Source: Gryganskiella cystojenkinii
Taxonomy: Eukaryota; Mortierellomycota; Mortierellomycetes; Mortierellales; Mortierellaceae
Assembly (NCBI GenBank): GCA_015852425.1
Contig: JAAAIG010001074.1
Location: forward strand, 1-11,049
DNA length: 11,049 nt
Reading direction: 5' to 3'
The notes under the pieces were generated by a model that had not been told where the DNA came from, made no database searches, and saw only the letters and a program-made list of their open reading frames with translations. The translations under genes and the position numbers were made by a program. This document shows positions 1 to 7,950 of this stretch, in pieces; the stretch's first letter is position 1, and the number at the start of each line of letters is the position of its first letter.

Positions 1-120
1 CCGAATTTGGGTGAGAAGATGGTGTACAGCCTTGAGGGGTCGGAGAGCTAGCCATCGTCGACGGCTATGCGGGTCCAGAACTGCCGATATCCAGTATTCG
101 TTCTTGGACGCGACCCCGAT
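1..120 (-). pseudogene. Possible 3' relic of an F-box/LRR gene, at window edge
   Basis: On the minus strand one frame reads QFWTRIAVDDG, then a TAG stop, then LSDPSRLYTIFSP. This resembles the C-terminal LRR segment of the intact F-box protein in this window (DFWTRMGVEEV followed by HWPQLESITF, its residues 560-585). The underlying bases also agree at roughly 22 of 30 positions when aligned by eye. The stop inside the homologous block and the lack of a long frame suggest a decayed copy. The match is short, so chance similarity is possible. The rest of the copy would lie to the left of the window. Confidence 0.35.
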
Positions 121-352
121 GTTGAACCACCATACTCAGAGAGACCGACTCAGACATCATATGTTGAAGAATGTTCTATCCTTAGGTGTTTCTGCCGTGT
201 CCATGCTCGGGCTCGGGAAGAAAGGCATAGCGCGAAAAGATAGAGAACAAGACAGAAACGCAGAAGAAATAAGCACCAAAGCAACCTACAAGAACACGAT
301 AGGGTCTAAATAAGAAAAGTGCCACATGGGGCATTTAGAGGAGAGACAAATT

Positions 353-577
353 CACGTGCCCCTAGCTTTATGGCTCCCCAGAGTTGGCATGATGACCACG
401 ACCATTGGGCTCGGTCTCAGCCATTCATGCCAACTTGAGACCAATGGTGGTCTTGTGGTGAGGCAAGAGGATTGACTGAGACCGACCATGAAATTATTAT
501 CTTGAACCATAAATACTGCAGACGCGCGGACACAACGACGGCGGCATTTCATTTTCTTGTCTCCAAATTAACCTAAA
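353..577 (+). promoter_or_regulatory. Presumed promoter and leader region of the small spliced gene
   Basis: The region holds a CACGTG E-box palindrome at 353-358, the interlocked inverted repeats at 382-485, and a TATA-like ATAAATA at 509-515, about 63 nt before the proposed start codon. The assignment rests on position and motif resemblance only. The transcription start is not visible. Confidence 0.3.
382..485. repeat. Interlocked inverted repeats upstream of the small gene
   Basis: An 11-bp perfect inverted repeat, AGTTGGCATGA at 382-392 and TCATGCCAACT at 425-435, flanks a 32-nt loop. Inside and beyond it, ACCATTGG (401-408) pairs with CCAATGGT (441-448). GGTCTCA (413-419) pairs with TGAGACC (436-442), and TCGGTCTCAG (411-420) pairs with CTGAGACCGA (476-485). 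The arms overlap, so several alternative hairpins compete. This could be a promoter array of dyad binding sites or the remnant of a small inverted-repeat element. The function is unknown. Confidence 0.5.
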
Positions 578-971
578 ATGTACTTGCGGTCCATTCTTTT
601 TTTTTTTCGCGCATACATGCCTTTCTTACTCCCTGCCTGCCTTTCCTGCTCCCACTGACTTCTCTTTATATCTTTTATCATCTATAGGGGAAATATAATC
701 AGTGCTATCGGCGGATTTATCAGTGGCGTTCTCCGTGCCATTGTGAATGTTCTAACTACCATTGTCAACGGGGTGAGTGTGCCTATCGTCTATAATCCAC
801 TTGTCTACTGTTCTCTCTCTCTCTCTTTCTCTCTCTCTCAAGTTTCCACTGACAGTATTTAACTACTCTTAGATAACAAATATTGTACTCGCCGTTTGGA
901 ATTTCATCACCTGTGGTTGTTGCTCATGTGGGAGGGGAAGACAACGTCAAAGCAATACTTCTATAGCTTAG
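578..971 (+). CDS. Small three-exon gene: 61-residue hydrophobic protein with a C-terminal Cys cluster
   Basis: Proposed coding exons are 578-579 (AT), 688-772 and 873-971, joined by introns at 580-687 and 773-872. The second intron has a strong donor (GTGAGT). Both introns have a CTGAC branch-like site (655-659 and 849-853) 20-30 nt before the acceptor. Splicing AT onto G at 688 makes the ATG; the product begins MGNIISAIGGF and ends ITCGCCSCGRGRQRQ...SIA with TAG at 969-971. Residues 3-42 are almost entirely hydrophobic or small, with an I/V-rich heptad-like pattern typical of membrane insertion. A CGCCSC cluster (possible lipidation or metal site) and a basic tail follow. From memory, fungi carry many unnamed small proteins of this MG-I-SAI...Cys-rich type, and no function is established to my knowledge. 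An AATAAA lies 80 nt past the stop at 1051-1056. The weak first donor (GTACTT) is the main uncertainty. Exons 2 and 3 are more secure than exon 1. Confidence 0.7.
812..839. repeat. (TC)n microsatellite in intron 2 of the small gene
   Basis: This is a nearly pure TC dinucleotide run, interrupted once by TTT. It sits 33 nt before the 3' splice site (acceptor AG at 871-872) and could act as an extended pyrimidine tract. Confidence 0.9.
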
Positions 972-1025
972 CAGCTTAGCGAGATCCTCGTGAAATGAAG
1001 CTAGAGCTGCAACTGACATTGACGT

Positions 1026-1957
1026 TCAAATGAGCACAAAACCATAGCCAAATAAATACTGAAATAGCAAAAAGATTGCGATGAAGTTTGGGAACCCCGA
1101 AGTTGGACTAAAGAACAGGATATCGCCTGTAATAAATGATATGGAAAGTAACTTGAGCCAATGCCGGACCATGAACTCGGTCTCCCTGGTGCCTAACCTG
1201 GTCAAGAAATCCTGTAAGTGTCGTAGGTATCCCCTTGTGCTCTCACTGACATCCTCTTCATTGCTCTTGCGACTTTGATGTTTTGGCGGGGGCGTCAAAG
1301 TTAGGTCCGTCAGAGGTTCGAGCGAGGTTCTGAAACAACAATAGCCAAGATGAAGGTCCTTCAGCCGTTCCAATTGGCCCACGGCCTCATAAATCGACTG
1401 TAGTCTGTCGACAGAATAACTACCTGGATCTCACAGCGGTTGACAAAGGTTCTTCAGGTTCTTGCAGGCTTAACGTGCTTTGGTTGAAAAGTGCAGATTC
1501 TAATATGTCTCGATATGAAATAGCGGAACGTGCAAGATCTTTAGATTCGGGCACCCATCAGTAAACGTCACGGCCTCGAGATCGACCTCTTCGACTCCTC
1601 GGCCATCACAGAGAACAACCTCCATGGTCTCGCGATGAGCCTGTAGCAGATCGATGATATCACCCTGGGTCCAATCCAAACCGAAGGTCTCGAATGATTT
1701 CATTCGCGGACAGTTCTCCTGGCAGGCCTGTAGGACTACTTCGACAGCGACGCCATAGAAGAGGCAATGCTCTTGATCTTGTCGGAGGACAGTGGCTCAG
1801 GCCTCAGTCGAAGGGATGTTCCGCCAAAAGACAGGGATCAGGTCCTGATGCAGTTGTTTGTTTGTTCTGGCGAGGCGATAGAGGTCCAATGGTATTGCGT
1901 GACCAAATCCAAGAGTTCGGGCAGACCGAAGACATCTTCAAGGGTTGGCTGTAACAT
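1026..1957 (-). pseudogene. Decayed F-box/LRR gene with a large internal deletion
   Basis: Reading the minus strand from ATG at 1957, the first frame gives MLQPTLEDVFGLPELLDLV, an F-box-like start similar to residues 10-23 of the intact copy. It stops after about 40 codons, and the next frame continues HQDLIPVFWRNIPF (compare NLDLLPYLWQHIP). The reading then jumps straight to FYGVAVEVVLQAC...MKSFETFGLDWTQ (1500-1790), equivalent to intact residues 373-403. About 310 residues of central LRR are therefore missing. Later pieces are CPNLKILHVPLF, a stop-interrupted stretch with CKNLKNL, then LQSIYEAVGQLERLKDLHLGYC (near 1335-1400) and FLTRLGTRETEFMVRHW. Similarity ends around 1110. At least three frame changes or stops separate the blocks, so it cannot encode a full protein. 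Confidence 0.85.
1051..1056 (+). terminator. AATAAA poly(A) signal candidate for the small gene
   Basis: A canonical AATAAA lies 80 nt downstream of the TAG at 969-971, at the usual distance for a fungal cleavage signal. It overlaps the 3' end of the neighbouring minus-strand relic. Confidence 0.4.
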
Positions 1958-2717
1958 GAGAGGAGGAAATGAATTGAATGAGGTGTTGGACCTCAAAGTG
2001 CGCAAAGAGGACAAAAAAAACGAACCTAGAGTATGACAAAAAATCACGTGTAGATTTTGAAGTTGCCACCAATTTGATACACGCGCGACTTCGGAGAAAC
2101 CGTCCAATTTTTTATTTTGTTAACTTATTTAAATTACCTTACTGGATCAACTGTCAGCGACCCGAAGGGTGGATATTTGCCAAGCCCACGCTAGTCACAT
2201 TGCATCTTTGCGGTCAGAGGAAGCAACAGAACAGGGTGAACAACGACTTGGAGGAGCGCCAATGACTCCAAATAGAGATTATGTGCACGGCGTGGGGTGG
2301 GTGTATGTGGGCGCTTGATATTTATTCCTGAGAGAGAGAGGCGAAACAAAAAACTCTGGAAATCAAACAGCCCAGAAAACGAGACAAACAAAGGACTTCT
2401 ACATTTGTCACAGATACCTGCTATAGTTGTAATACCCTATTGCTTCGACAGCCTCGGTCAGAAGTTTCGCTTGCGCCATCAGACGCAAATCGACGTTTCA
2501 TGTCCTTGACCCTGTTACGTTGGCGATTGCAGTGGACTAGAATCAGTCCTCCCTTTCCTTTTTTTAGGCAGGAATCGACGGTACTGCTTTGTTGGGCAGT
2601 AACTGATGGAGCAAAAAGAATAAATGTAGGGATGCATGGATCAGAAAAGGTCATCGCTCCATCTCCTTCTAACCAACACCCCTTCAAGCCTCCTTTTTTT
2701 TTGCTGTTTTATCATTC
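1958..2717. other. Intergenic spacer, no gene recognised
   Basis: No coding frame with recognisable family features was found on either strand. Visible elements are an A8 tract near 2014-2021, a CACGTG palindrome at 2045-2050, a T/A-rich stretch at 2107-2140, and a short GA run at 2330-2341. It presumably holds the promoter of the glycosyltransferase gene. Confidence 0.5.
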
Positions 2718-2871
2718 ATGTTCATGAACCTTGTACCATTTTCTCCTTTCTCTCGTTCTCATCCGGTTCCCTTCACCCAGCATCGTCACATCCCCGTTTC
2801 CAACATCCTCCAGATCACTGTCCTTATCGCTGCCTGTCTCTGTTTACTTTTTTCCCGCTTCAATCGACAGC
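2718..2871 (+). promoter_or_regulatory. Pyrimidine-rich leader of the glycosyltransferase gene, with possible overlapping uORF
   Basis: The stretch before the start codon is strongly C/T-rich with repeated TCTCC/CTTTTT runs, a common character of fungal core promoters and leaders. An ATG at 2718 opens a 67-codon frame that ends at 2921. It overlaps the main start at 2872 in another frame. If transcription begins upstream of 2718, this would be an inhibitory uORF. If it begins within the pyrimidine tract, the ATG is absent from the mRNA. Confidence 0.35.
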
Positions 2872-4200
2872 ATGGCTGCCACTCTTTTGCCTCTCAGCTC
2901 ACAAGACGGTTCCAGATCTAGGTGGTCACCCCCAATAACGATCCGCCATCGTCTCGCCTTTGTCAAAGGCAAGCTCCGAAACTCGTTCACATACACGGGC
3001 AGACTGTCCCTATGTCTTGTCGTAACTTTTATGCTCTTGCTGATCGTTCAGGAACGACACGATATCTCTTTCAGGGTTAGCTCACGATACTCAGATTCGA
3101 CACCATTCACATCCATCACGACCACAACTCCTCTCAACAACGACAACAGCAACAAGAGCAACACGGATACCGTCAGCAGTACTCAGGTTTCAAATCGACC
3201 CCTGATTTACGACATCATTCTCTGCCACACCGAACTCGATCTACTTGAGATTCGTCTTAATGAACTCTCTCATCACGTCGACTGGTTCGTCATCATTGAG
3301 GCTGAACAGACCTTCACAGGACACCCAAAACCCCTGTACTTTCGTGTTAACGAACGTCGGTTCGAAAAATTTCGTCGTCAAATCCTTCACATTGTCCTCC
3401 CCGCCGAAGAATTTGATCCAAAGTCCACAGGTTGGGAAAGAGAGAGACTTACACGAAACCTCGGATTTTGGAGAACCCTCGATACCCACAAACCTAGGGA
3501 CGGCGACTGGCTCATGATATCGGATATGGACGAACTCCCCCGGCGGTCTATCCTGCAAGCGATGAGGGACCAAGACCTCTCGACCGAAAACGGACGGCTC
3601 TTTAGTGATGGCGCCGAAGGCTCTGGAGGTGATCTCTTCCGATTCTCATGTCAGCTCTACTATTACTCGTACGAATATCTCCACACAGGGTCTCTCTGGA
3701 ATGGACCCGTTGTCGCCCGATACCGCTCCTCTGAGTATTGGACACAAGAGACTCGATTTGATGACCTCCATGCAGAGAAAATGCGCGAGCTCTCGAGTAA
3801 CGACTGGCGCGAGGCTGGGAACAGAATGCGGGGTCTTCGAGAAAGTCCTCTGGCCACCTACGTCAATAATTCCTGCTTCCATTGTTCTTGGTGTTTCTCT
3901 ACTATCACCCAGGTGATTTCCAAGGTCGAGGCTTATTCTCATTTTGAACATAACCAAGACCGGTACAAGACCCGGCAGTGGATCCTCGATGCCGTCAAGG
4001 AGGGCCGCGATCTCTTTGAAAGGGATTTGGACAAGTTTGTCTATGTCGAAAACAACGAAGACTTGCCCGCGTATGTGAGCGATCATCGGAAAGAGTTCAG
4101 CTATATGCTTCAACGGCACAACATGACGAATGCAGGATTTCTCGATGTGAATCCTGAGAACCCTCTGGATGAGACGTGGAAACCCACATCTCTAGAGTGA
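2872..4200 (+). CDS. GT17-family glycosyltransferase (beta-1,4-N-acetylglucosaminyltransferase III-like), type II membrane protein
   Basis: The gene is a single exon of 442 residues. ATG at 2872 is the first in-frame ATG; the open frame extends upstream without one. A cytosolic N-terminus of about 44 residues is followed by a membrane anchor (45-59, LSLCLVVTFMLLLIV) and a Ser/Thr/Asn-rich stem (70-110). The catalytic domain starts at IYDIILCHTELDLLEIRL (112-129). GT17 hallmarks are VDWFVIIEAEQTFTG (136-150), WERERLTR (188-195), the metal/nucleotide-binding DMDELP (218-223) and HCSWCF (337-342). Three N-glycosylation sequons (N94, N332, N417) fit a luminal catalytic domain. In animals this family (MGAT3) adds the bisecting GlcNAc to N-glycan core mannose. 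Fungal members are abundant, but their acceptors are not settled, so the exact substrate is unknown. The gene converges on the F-box gene at 4556. The fold and family call are secure; the donor and acceptor are inferred. Confidence 0.9.
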   Translation: MAATLLPLSSQDGSRSRWSPPITIRHRLAFVKGKLRNSFTYTGRLSLCLVVTFMLLLIVQERHDISFRVSSRYSDSTPFTSITTTTPLNNDNSNKSNTDTVSSTQVSNRPLIYDIILCHTELDLLEIRLNELSHHVDWFVIIEAEQTFTGHPKPLYFRVNERRFEKFRRQILHIVLPAEEFDPKSTGWERERLTRNLGFWRTLDTHKPRDGDWLMISDMDELPRRSILQAMRDQDLSTENGRLFSDGAEGSGGDLFRFSCQLYYYSYEYLHTGSLWNGPVVARYRSSEYWTQETRFDDLHAEKMRELSSNDWREAGNRMRGLRESPLATYVNNSCFHCSWCFSTITQVISKVEAYSHFEHNQDRYKTRQWILDAVKEGRDLFERDLDKFVYVENNEDLPAYVSDHRKEFSYMLQRHNMTNAGFLDVNPENPLDETWKPTSLE

Positions 4201-4368
4201 ATGAAGCTCGCCTTGGCGTATACGCCTTTTAATATTAGAGCTTCGACTACTGTTATATTATTAGCCTGTATTAATACTTTCATATTTGCTGAAGACAGCC
4301 CGCCTCTCCGGCCCGTAACAGGTCGTATATTTTGTCCGCCATGTTCCCCCGTTCACATGCCTGCAAAA

Positions 4369-4374
4369 AATAAA
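4369..4374 (+). terminator. AATAAA poly(A) signal candidate for the glycosyltransferase gene
   Basis: A canonical AATAAA lies 169 nt after the TGA at 4198-4200, in the AT-rich convergent spacer between the two intact genes. Confidence 0.5.
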
Positions 4375-4495
4375 TCATTTCGATCATTCATTACCTTCTA
4401 AAAAAACGATATCGCTAATTTAAAAACGAACAGTTACTCACCGTCGTCTCAATCGGTGAATCCGTGACCCTCTACTACCATTTCATTTCTAATTT

Positions 4496-4507
4496 TTTAT
4501 TTTTATT
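4496..4507 (-). terminator. Tandem AATAAA poly(A) signals for the F-box/LRR gene
   Basis: On the minus strand two adjacent AATAAA hexamers (4502-4507 and 4496-4501) lie 49-60 nt beyond the TAA at 4556-4558. Their position and orientation fit 3' end formation of the minus-strand gene. Confidence 0.5.
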
Positions 4508-4555
4508 CCGCCGTGGATGTCTACGGCGCCAATGCTCTGATTATTTTATATTTTT

Positions 4556-6454
4556 TTAGTTATAATTGGTATCTTGATCGGCATCGTCCACCGGTGATTC
4601 CAGGAACCGATACTCGAGCTTTGGGAGAAGCCTTGAAAGTTCCCTCCACGCATACTCCTTCAACACTTTTTGTTCCAGCCAGACAATATCGTTGGTCCTG
4701 AACGTGATGGATTCCAACTGTGGCCAATGCGTGGCCATAAACCGAACCTCTTCGACTCCCATCCGTGTCCAGAAATCATGCCATAAACATAGACGTCGCA
4801 GATTCTTGAGTCCGGTCAACAGATGCAGAAACCCACCACCGCTGTTTCCATCCCCTAGAGTCAAATCTGTCAACGAGATCGGGGCCCTGTGGCCATTATA
4901 GGCATAACCGAGGGTCCAGTCCTCGAGCTCTGTGAGTTTGGCCACGTTTTCGTAATAACTCTTAAGGTGCCGGTAGCTCTCCTCGACGACGAGACCCTGG
5001 TAGTGTACCGGCATGCCTAGGCAGAGACAAAGGCTTTTGAGTCTCAAACAAGCCCACTCGACGTTCTCGTTGACGACCGCCTCCATGACGGTCCGATTCT
5101 CGAACCATGGCGCATACAAGACCTTTAGGTTCTTGCAACTCTTGATGACTTTGACAAACTCTGCATCACCTTCTGCAAGACCATCCGCAACCACGACCTC
5201 CAACGTTGCCCGATGCTTAATCAACAGATCCGGGAACCTTTCCTCGGTCCAGATCATCCCATCCCAAGTTGAGAACGATTTCAGACCCGGCCCGCTCTCG
5301 GATGCTCTCATGATCGCCTCCAGAGCTACAGATTCGATATTCCGCTGCCTCAGGAGGCAAGAATGAACATGCTGGATAGCAGGGGACGACTGCCTGAGGG
5401 CTTCTTCAAATTCCAAAAGAGTTCGCGTTTGTTCTTCTGTGAGATCGATCCAGGGTACATCTAAGGCCTCGATCCCCTTGACACAATCGCGAAAGAAAGG
5501 AACCAGAAAATCCAGAGGCCAGACTGTACGCGGGAGAGTCAAACTCTTGAGCCGACGTGGAATCCGATGACGAGGTCGACGTTGCAATCTCGAAAGGCAG
5601 GCTCGAAAGAGTGATAACCTGTCCTTGGGTTCGTCATCAGTATCGCTGTCATCCTCGACTTCTCCAATCGGGATCTCGAAGTCACAGTGCAGCTCGACCA
5701 AATTTGGCAGCTCCAAACTCCTGGCGAGAAAGACGAGAGCGGTTTCGACAGGCACATAAGGGTCCTTGAAAGCCAAGGTTACAGTGAGGTGTTCGAGGTT
5801 GGGCAGTGTCAAAGCAAGGCAATCGAGAAGTCCAGTCTGAGCAGTACTCTGGCTCAATAGAATCTTGCCATAAAGAGTCAGATGGGTCAACAGGGGTGAG
5901 ATACGGATGAGTTCGACTAGTCCGCAGTTGGTGGTGTACTGATCCCAATCCACATATTCATCATCCTCGTCCGGGTCAAAGTCAAGAAAGATCGGCGCAG
6001 CCTGGGTCGTGAACCCGTCAAAGGCGCAGTTGAGACGTCGAAGACCGCATCTGGAGACCTGACGGAGGTGCTCCTCCGAGTTTTGATCCTCTCCTTCTGG
6101 GATGACGGTCAGCTTGTGGCTGCGACCCTCAGCCCAGAGAAGATTGTCGCGACTTTGTTGCAAAGTGGACGAGGCTTTGAATGCCGATTGTAGCAGTTGG
6201 AAAGCGGATGCGGTGGTGGGGATGTCCAGATCGATTGAATGGATGAGATGGACATTCTTCATGAGCATCGGTGACATGGAAATAGCCCCAGTCAAGGTCG
6301 CAGGGATATGCTGCCACAGGTAAGGCAAGAGGTCGAGGTTGGCCTGTTTGTGGGTTTGCATCAGTTGAGAGATGTCAATGGGGCAAAGGTACTGGACAAT
6401 GTGCTCAAGCAGCTCTGTGATCCCCAGGACAGACTTGAAGCTTGCCTTCGGCAT
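4556..6454 (-). CDS. Intact F-box/leucine-rich-repeat protein, putative SCF substrate receptor
   Basis: The gene encodes 632 residues in one exon. ATG at 6454 is chosen because the open frame above it has no ATG, and because MPKASFKSVLGITELLEHIVQYL begins just before the F-box, as in related fungal genes. The F-box-like region spans about residues 8-52 (ITELLEHIVQYL...LDLLPYLWQHIP) and would bind Skp1. Irregular LRRs follow, with signatures such as LTHLTL (189-194), LPNLEHLTV (218-226), LPNLVELHCDF (249-259), LKSLTLP (302-308), CKNLKVLYAPWF (440-451), LTELEDWTLGY (507-517), LTGLKNLRRLCLW (546-558) and WPQLESITF (577-585). An acidic loop (266-278, DDSDTDDEPKD) interrupts the repeats. The likely role is recognition of a target protein for ubiquitination in the cytosol or nucleus; the target is unknown. 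Decayed copies of the same family lie on both sides, so this one looks like the surviving member of a local array. Confidence 0.88.
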   Translation of the reverse strand: MPKASFKSVLGITELLEHIVQYLCPIDISQLMQTHKQANLDLLPYLWQHIPATLTGAISMSPMLMKNVHLIHSIDLDIPTTASAFQLLQSAFKASSTLQQSRDNLLWAEGRSHKLTVIPEGEDQNSEEHLRQVSRCGLRRLNCAFDGFTTQAAPIFLDFDPDEDDEYVDWDQYTTNCGLVELIRISPLLTHLTLYGKILLSQSTAQTGLLDCLALTLPNLEHLTVTLAFKDPYVPVETALVFLARSLELPNLVELHCDFEIPIGEVEDDSDTDDEPKDRLSLFRACLSRLQRRPRHRIPRRLKSLTLPRTVWPLDFLVPFFRDCVKGIEALDVPWIDLTEEQTRTLLEFEEALRQSSPAIQHVHSCLLRQRNIESVALEAIMRASESGPGLKSFSTWDGMIWTEERFPDLLIKHRATLEVVVADGLAEGDAEFVKVIKSCKNLKVLYAPWFENRTVMEAVVNENVEWACLRLKSLCLCLGMPVHYQGLVVEESYRHLKSYYENVAKLTELEDWTLGYAYNGHRAPISLTDLTLGDGNSGGGFLHLLTGLKNLRRLCLWHDFWTRMGVEEVRFMATHWPQLESITFRTNDIVWLEQKVLKEYAWRELSRLLPKLEYRFLESPVDDADQDTNYN

Positions 6455-6798
6455 TGGTGGATGCTCCCGAGGGAAGGGGTCGTCCTTGGTGAGGGAGTGA
6501 GGTTGAAGCGCGAAGAAAGAGAGGAAACAGAAAAGGAGACGCAGCAATTTTTTTTCCCATGCCCGTGCCGTTTTCCACTTCGTTGCGCCTCTCACGCTCA
6601 AACTCTAACTTTGTGATCCATTCCCATTCAGTTCCATTACCAGTTACCACTCTTCCTCCCCGTCTTCATTCTCTTCATGCCGACCGCTTCCCACCTCCCA
6701 TTATAACTCATCAACTGACAGAGGCCCTTCAGAGGTTCGCGATCAATCTGGGATGTTTTGCTTTCCGAGGTCATACTGAGGAAAAGATTCAAAAGATT
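6455..6798. other. Upstream region of the intact F-box gene
   Basis: This is the presumed promoter and leader of the minus-strand F-box gene, with runs of T and C on the plus strand near 6547-6556 and 6640-6670. Its far end grades into the plus-strand LRR relic. No independent gene was recognised. Confidence 0.4.
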
Positions 6799-7368
6799 CA
6801 GTCATTGAATCACTTGTACGCCAGTCTGGAGCATTTGACAGTAACCTTTCATGACAACGACTCTACCGATACGATCGCATCGCTTCTCAACGTCGTCCTC
6901 CACCTCGGCAGAAGCAGGAGTGATAGTCATGCTCACCACTAGCAAGACTTTGCAACATGAAGTCTCTCTCGCTCTCCGATGATCCACCAAAGACAAGACG
7001 AAGAGAACCTCTGCTCGGCACCCATGCCACTACTGGACTACAGTTCCGCGTTGGGGGAACTAAAAGTGAACGATCTCGCTTGGTCCATTGACGATGGGAA
7101 CTTGGCCTGACTTATCCTCAATGGTAGCGGCAACAGGAGCTGGATCTCACTTGGTTTCAATCGTCCGATAGCAGGCGGAGGCATGGTGCCAGTCATTTGT
7201 CCGGACTGGACGTTTTGGAGCACGTCTCGACTCAAGAGAACCTTCGGATTCGTAACAGAATAGAAATGCCGAGTCTTCGAGTCCAGCGAGTCTTCTGCTC
7301 CGAACCTCCCAGTCTACGGCAGCCCCGTGACGATGACAATTCGCCATATATCTTGAAAGCTCAAGGTA
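6799..7368 (+). pseudogene. Decayed LRR fragment of a second F-box/LRR subfamily, plus strand
   Basis: Three plus-strand blocks in different frames look like consecutive LRRs. They are LNHLYASLEHLTVTFHD (about 6800-6860), then LCSAPMPLLDYSSALGELKV with NDLAWSIDDGNLA (7009-7107), then, after an in-frame TGA at 7108-7110, LILNGSGNRSWISLGFN. After a frame change near 7190 the reading resumes as HLSGLDVLEHV, followed by MPSLRVQRVFCSEPPSLR and DDDNSPYILKAQ (7190-7368). From memory, the order 'LKV...DDG...LI..GSG..W.SL.F', then 'VQR.LCS.PSLR', then 'YILKAED' is characteristic of Mortierella-type F-box/LRR proteins. It differs from the subfamily at 4556-6454. No F-box is visible upstream, so this is a partial and broken copy. 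Confidence 0.6.
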
Positions 7369-7375
7369 CCGAACA

Positions 7376-7950
7376 ATATACTGGATCTCTCGAATGCACA
7401 TCCTCGTCCAAAAATCCTACCAAAGACAGAAACGATGTAACTTGCCAAGTCCTCCAAGAAGTCTCAAAAGCCCACGCTCGAGGCCATCTACGTGAGCATC
7501 ATCACCGTCCAACATCAAGTCTGGGAGAGTGAACGTTGCTTTGTGACCATGGTAACTGTATCCGAGTGTCAGATCCTCGAGTTCAGTCAACCAACCCACG
7601 TTCTCAACATGAGACCTGAGATCCCGAACAGATCTTAGGATCTTGGTGATGATCTAGTCAACATAGCGACAGGGCCAATCTCTTGAGACGTCTACAGGAC
7701 TAATAAATCCTACCCGTCACTACAGCTGACATACGGATATGACTAAAGAACCAAGGCACTCGAAGGCCGTTGTGATTCTGACAAGACTCAATGATCATCC
7801 TCAGCTCGTCATCTCCTTCTCTCCGGGAAATACCCTCAATCACAACGTCTTCTAGAGTTTCTGAAAAGGATGCGACCAGCTGTTTCGCAAATCCTTGACG
7901 CTCCCATGGGACACCTGCAAAAGGCACTGAAGATGTCCTTTGAGGGAGGA
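7376..7950 (-). pseudogene. Decayed C-terminal fragment of the intact-type F-box/LRR gene
   Basis: Minus-strand blocks follow the order of the intact protein from about residue 391 to 572. They are KDIFSA, a one-base shift near 7918-7922, then AGVPWERQGFAKQLV and ETLEDVVIEG...CQNHNGLRVPWF, a TAG, then SCRRLKRLALSLC (compare CLRLKSLCLCL) and a TGA. Next come SVRDLRSHVENVGWLTELED with LTLGYSYHGHKA, KLHRFCLW, a TAG at 7417-7419, and DFWTRM with CIREIQ. The nonsense codon replaces the residue before DFWTRM. No F-box or N-terminal LRRs precede the fragment. Similarity stops at about 7380, where the plus-strand LRR relic begins. Confidence 0.8.

Noticed and set aside
11..313. 100-codon plus-strand frame at the left edge.
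   Set aside because: It is Arg-rich with no domain; its first part is antisense to the possible F-box relic and the rest looks like non-coding spacer.
2421..2727. Overlapping 88- and 95-codon frames on both strands upstream of the GT17 gene.
   Set aside because: They show no domain, no splice structure and no resemblance to neighbouring families; they look like chance open frames in the promoter region.
2731..2871. N-terminal extension of the glycosyltransferase frame by 47 codons.
   Set aside because: It contains no ATG; its sequence is the pyrimidine-rich leader read as Ser/Pro/Leu, and the membrane anchor is already placed correctly from ATG 2872.
3646..4119. 157-codon minus-strand frame opposite the GT17 catalytic domain.
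   Set aside because: It is antisense to a strongly conserved coding region, has no recognisable features, and is explained by codon bias of the sense strand.
4201..4401. 66-codon plus-strand frame starting right after the GT17 stop (TGA-ATG), with a signal-peptide-like N-terminus.
   Set aside because: It lies in a eukaryotic 3' UTR, includes the AATAAA at 4369-4374, has no family features, and coupled translation is not expected in a fungus.
6455..6601. N-terminal extension of the intact F-box frame with a hydrophobic stretch.
   Set aside because: There is no ATG in the extension, and the F-box starts directly after ATG 6454 as expected for the family.
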